The notes beneath the pieces were generated by a model. It saw only the letters and a list, made by a program, of their open reading frames with translations, was not told the origin of the DNA and did not search any database. 64,000 nucleotides of DNA. Origin: Desulfuromonas sp. TF. Lineage in GTDB: Bacteria > Desulfobacterota > Desulfuromonadia > Desulfuromonadales > ATBO01. Below, piece after piece: positions 62,208-64,000 of this stretch. The stretch spans positions 689,182-753,181 of the forward strand of contig NZ_KI421421.1 in the NCBI RefSeq assembly GCF_000472285.1, given 5' to 3'. The position numbers and the translations under genes are program-made. Position 1 is the stretch's first letter. Each line of letters opens with the position of its first letter.

Positions 62208-62999
62208 ATGGAAAATTCCCATCGAAACCTGAAATTCACCGTCCCTCTTGTCGACGGCCTGGCCGTCGAGGCGGTTTTCTACGGCAGCGGAACCCTGTGT
62301 GTCTCCAGCCAGGCCGGCTGTGCACTGCAATGCCCTTTCTGCGCCTCCGGATCCCGGGGTCTCCTGCGCAATCTGAGTTCCGGAGAGATGGCTCTGCAAT
62401 TGAACACCGCCGTCGACCGGGGCTTTACGCCAAAACGGGTGACCGTATCCGGAATAGGCGAACCGCTGCACAATGCCGCAGCGGTCCTGGACTTTATGGA
62501 CATCTGCCGGAGGCGCGCTCTTCCAGTTTCCCTGACTACCACCGGCAACCCGCTGCAGACGCTGCGAGAATTTCTCCCCATGCCCCACAACGGGCTCATG
62601 CTTTCCCTTCATGCAGGATCCTCCGAAACCCACCGTCGTCTCATTCCTCACGGGCCCGACTATGACCTGCTCTGGACCGTACTGGGCGAGGTTCTACCTT
62701 CCTGCTCCAGGCGCAGGCGTCGCAAGATCGGCATCAATTATCTCCTTCTGGAGGGTTTGACCGATACCGACCGGGAGTGGTCCCTGCTTGCGGAAAGGAT
62801 GCGCCCTTTTCCCGAATTGAGCCTCCATCTGTTGACCTGCAACCCGGTGCCCGGCAGTCCTTTCAGAAGTCCACCTCCTGAAAAGGTCGCCGCGATCGGC
62901 ACTCTCCTGGCCGCCAGAGGCTGCAATGTCCGGATGCCAAACCGCTGGAGAAGCTGGGCCGAGGGGGGATGCGGCACTCTTTTCGTCCAGAACTTATGA
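62208..62999 (+). CDS. RlmN-like radical SAM protein lacking the N-terminal domain
   Basis: A 263-residue protein from the ATG at 62208, nine bases after GGAAG. The cluster motif is Cys38-x3-Cys42-x2-Cys45 (GCALQCPFC). Cys31 (TLCVSS) and Cys255 (GGCGTL) correspond to the two extra cysteines that RlmN/Cfr use for methyl transfer to adenine C2/C8. The roughly 90-residue N-terminal helical domain of RlmN is absent. It is therefore likely a methyltransferase-type enzyme with a different or smaller substrate; this is inference. Confidence 0.82.
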   Translation: MENSHRNLKFTVPLVDGLAVEAVFYGSGTLCVSSQAGCALQCPFCASGSRGLLRNLSSGEMALQLNTAVDRGFTPKRVTVSGIGEPLHNAAAVLDFMDICRRRALPVSLTTTGNPLQTLREFLPMPHNGLMLSLHAGSSETHRRLIPHGPDYDLLWTVLGEVLPSCSRRRRRKIGINYLLLEGLTDTDREWSLLAERMRPFPELSLHLLTCNPVPGSPFRSPPPEKVAAIGTLLAARGCNVRMPNRWRSWAEGGCGTLFVQNL

Positions 63000-63110
63000 G
63001 GTTCGGTTTGGAAATCTGCCGGACGCTGTGTTAACCTTGATTTGTGACGGAGATCCTCCGGCGGTTCTCCTGAACTTCTCAGCATATCCTCGGTTGCGAG
63101 AAGAGGTGAG

Positions 63111-63899
63111 ATGCCAGACTTGATCCAGAACAACCCGGTCACCAGCTTCTCCCGGGGTTTCTACTATCCTTTTCGCGGCCTGCGACTACTGTCCCGATAC
63201 CCATCGCTGCTCAAGTACATTATCATTCCCTTTCTGATCAATCTGATCATCTTTTCATCCGCCGTTTATTTCGGTCTCGATTTTTTCAACAGAACGGTTG
63301 TGCAGTATATTCCCCATGGTGAGGCCTGGTACTGGGCCATTCTTTATTACGCAGCATGGATTCTGGCGGTATTGGTGACGGCGGTTCTGGTCTTCTTTAT
63401 GTTCACCGTAGTCGGGAATCTGATCGCATCGCCTTTCAACGATCTGCTGTCGGAACGCGCGGAAGAATCCCTTCTCGGCAAGGGGGCGGAGACGGCCTTT
63501 TCATTTAAAGGATTTCTCCGGGATGCTCGATCCACCCTGTTGAATGAACTGAAAAAGATGAGCCTTTTCCTGATAGGCATGGTGCTTCTGCTGCTGCTCA
63601 ATCTGATTCCCGTGCTGGGCCAGCTGGTTTATTCCGTTGCCGCCATTCTCTTCACTCTTTTTTTTCTTGTAGTGGAATATCTGGGTTACGTTTTCAGCCG
63701 GAAGAATTATTCCTTTCGCGACCAGCGACGCTATATCTGGCGCCGCAAGTTTCTCACCCTTGGTTTCGGCACCGGCGTCCTCTGCATTCTGGCAGTGCCG
63801 TTCCTTCAGTTTTTCTGCCTGCCGCTGGCGGTGCTGGGTGCCACTTTGCTGTGGTGCGAAAATTCCCGATCATCAAGCCTCGGAGAGCCTGAACCATGA
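63111..63899 (+). CDS. CysZ/EI24-like membrane protein
   Basis: A 262-residue protein with the EI24/CysZ layout: an early GFYYPFRGLRLLSRYPSLLKY amphipathic stretch, then about four to six membrane helices, with the conserved SPFNDLLSERAEE loop. CysZ transports sulfate in E. coli, but many EI24 proteins have no assigned role. Its stop overlaps the start of the inositol monophosphatase gene (ATGA), so they are coupled. Confidence 0.82.
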   Translation: MPDLIQNNPVTSFSRGFYYPFRGLRLLSRYPSLLKYIIIPFLINLIIFSSAVYFGLDFFNRTVVQYIPHGEAWYWAILYYAAWILAVLVTAVLVFFMFTVVGNLIASPFNDLLSERAEESLLGKGAETAFSFKGFLRDARSTLLNELKKMSLFLIGMVLLLLLNLIPVLGQLVYSVAAILFTLFFLVVEYLGYVFSRKNYSFRDQRRYIWRRKFLTLGFGTGVLCILAVPFLQFFCLPLAVLGATLLWCENSRSSSLGEPEP

Positions 63900-64000
63900 G
63901 GGATATCGCTGTTTCGGCCGCCCGCGAAGGGGGCCGGGTATTGATGCAGAAATTCGGAAGGACGCTGAAGGTCCATCATAAGGGAGAAGTCGATCTCGTC
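63896..64000 (+). CDS. Inositol monophosphatase family protein (5' part only)
   Basis: The first 35 codons read MRDIAVSAAREGGRVLMQKF, continuing to HHKGEVDLV at the window edge. This is the N-terminus of the inositol monophosphatase/SuhB family, where the K-x-xxDxVT segment begins. The catalytic metal motifs lie beyond the window. It overlaps the preceding stop by four bases. Confidence 0.8.
   Translation, partial: MRDIAVSAAREGGRVLMQKFGRTLKVHHKGEVDLV

Overview
The window is GC-rich bacterial chromosome. It looks like a Gram-negative deltaproteobacterium of the Geobacter/Desulfuromonas type (Desulfuromonadales). This placement is an inference from gene content: a complete division/cell-wall (dcw) cluster, a meso-DAP-type MurE, a small siroheme sulfite reductase, a flavodiiron protein, DUF2889 and C_GCAxxG_C_C proteins, symporter/kinase signalling genes, and long intergenic palindromes of a kind I associate with that order. 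No rRNA, tRNA, CRISPR array or intact insertion sequence was seen.

Layout. 1-3.3 kb: 3'-truncated ligA (minus strand) and a CNNM/CorC-type membrane protein. 3.3-21.5 kb: the dcw operon in the order mraZ-rsmH-ftsL-ftsI-murE-murF-mraY-murD-ftsW-murG-murC-murB-ddl-ftsQ-ftsA-ftsZ. Most junctions overlap or nearly touch. The operon has a consensus sigma-70 promoter with MraZ-type 10-bp operator repeats in front and a strong terminator behind ftsZ.

21.5-25.9 kb: a chromosomal integron. An integron integrase gene (intI) is followed on the same strand by a candidate attI site and five AT-rich gene cassettes, separated by four intact attC sites; the last site is decayed. Having intI co-directional with the cassettes is the reverse of the classical arrangement. 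All five cassette genes encode small unrecognised proteins with membrane or export signals.

26-35.7 kb: miscellaneous genes. These are an NTF2-like secreted protein, DUF488, aldehyde dehydrogenase, DUF2238 (plus a truncated second copy), DUF2889, a thioredoxin-like protein, a radical SAM protein, a receiver-like/PilZ protein, thiol peroxidase, a TatA-like protein, a universal stress protein and a TIM-barrel isomerase.

35.8-48 kb, all minus strand: a membrane signalling island that resembles the acetate-switch (CrbS/ActP) neighbourhoods. It holds a sodium/solute symporter with its DUF4212 partner, a single-domain response regulator, a membrane sensor whose kinase core is degenerate and which carries a DEDDh exonuclease domain, a small membrane protein, a symporter-histidine kinase fusion, and a DUF294 nucleotidyltransferase. 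truD, trmB and a small cytochrome c precede it on the same strand.

48-64 kb: DAHP synthase, a Tat-exported phosphoesterase, flavodiiron protein, priA, mltA, a cysteine-motif protein, shikimate kinase, a quinone-reductase-like MDR, a rubredoxin-DUF2231 fusion, small sulfite reductase, a zinc-ribbon protein, a spermidine-synthase-like methyltransferase, a 29-residue membrane microprotein, an exported intradiol dioxygenase, an RlmN-like radical SAM protein without the N-terminal domain, a CysZ/EI24-like protein, and the start of an inositol monophosphatase gene. Two large palindromic repeats flank priA.
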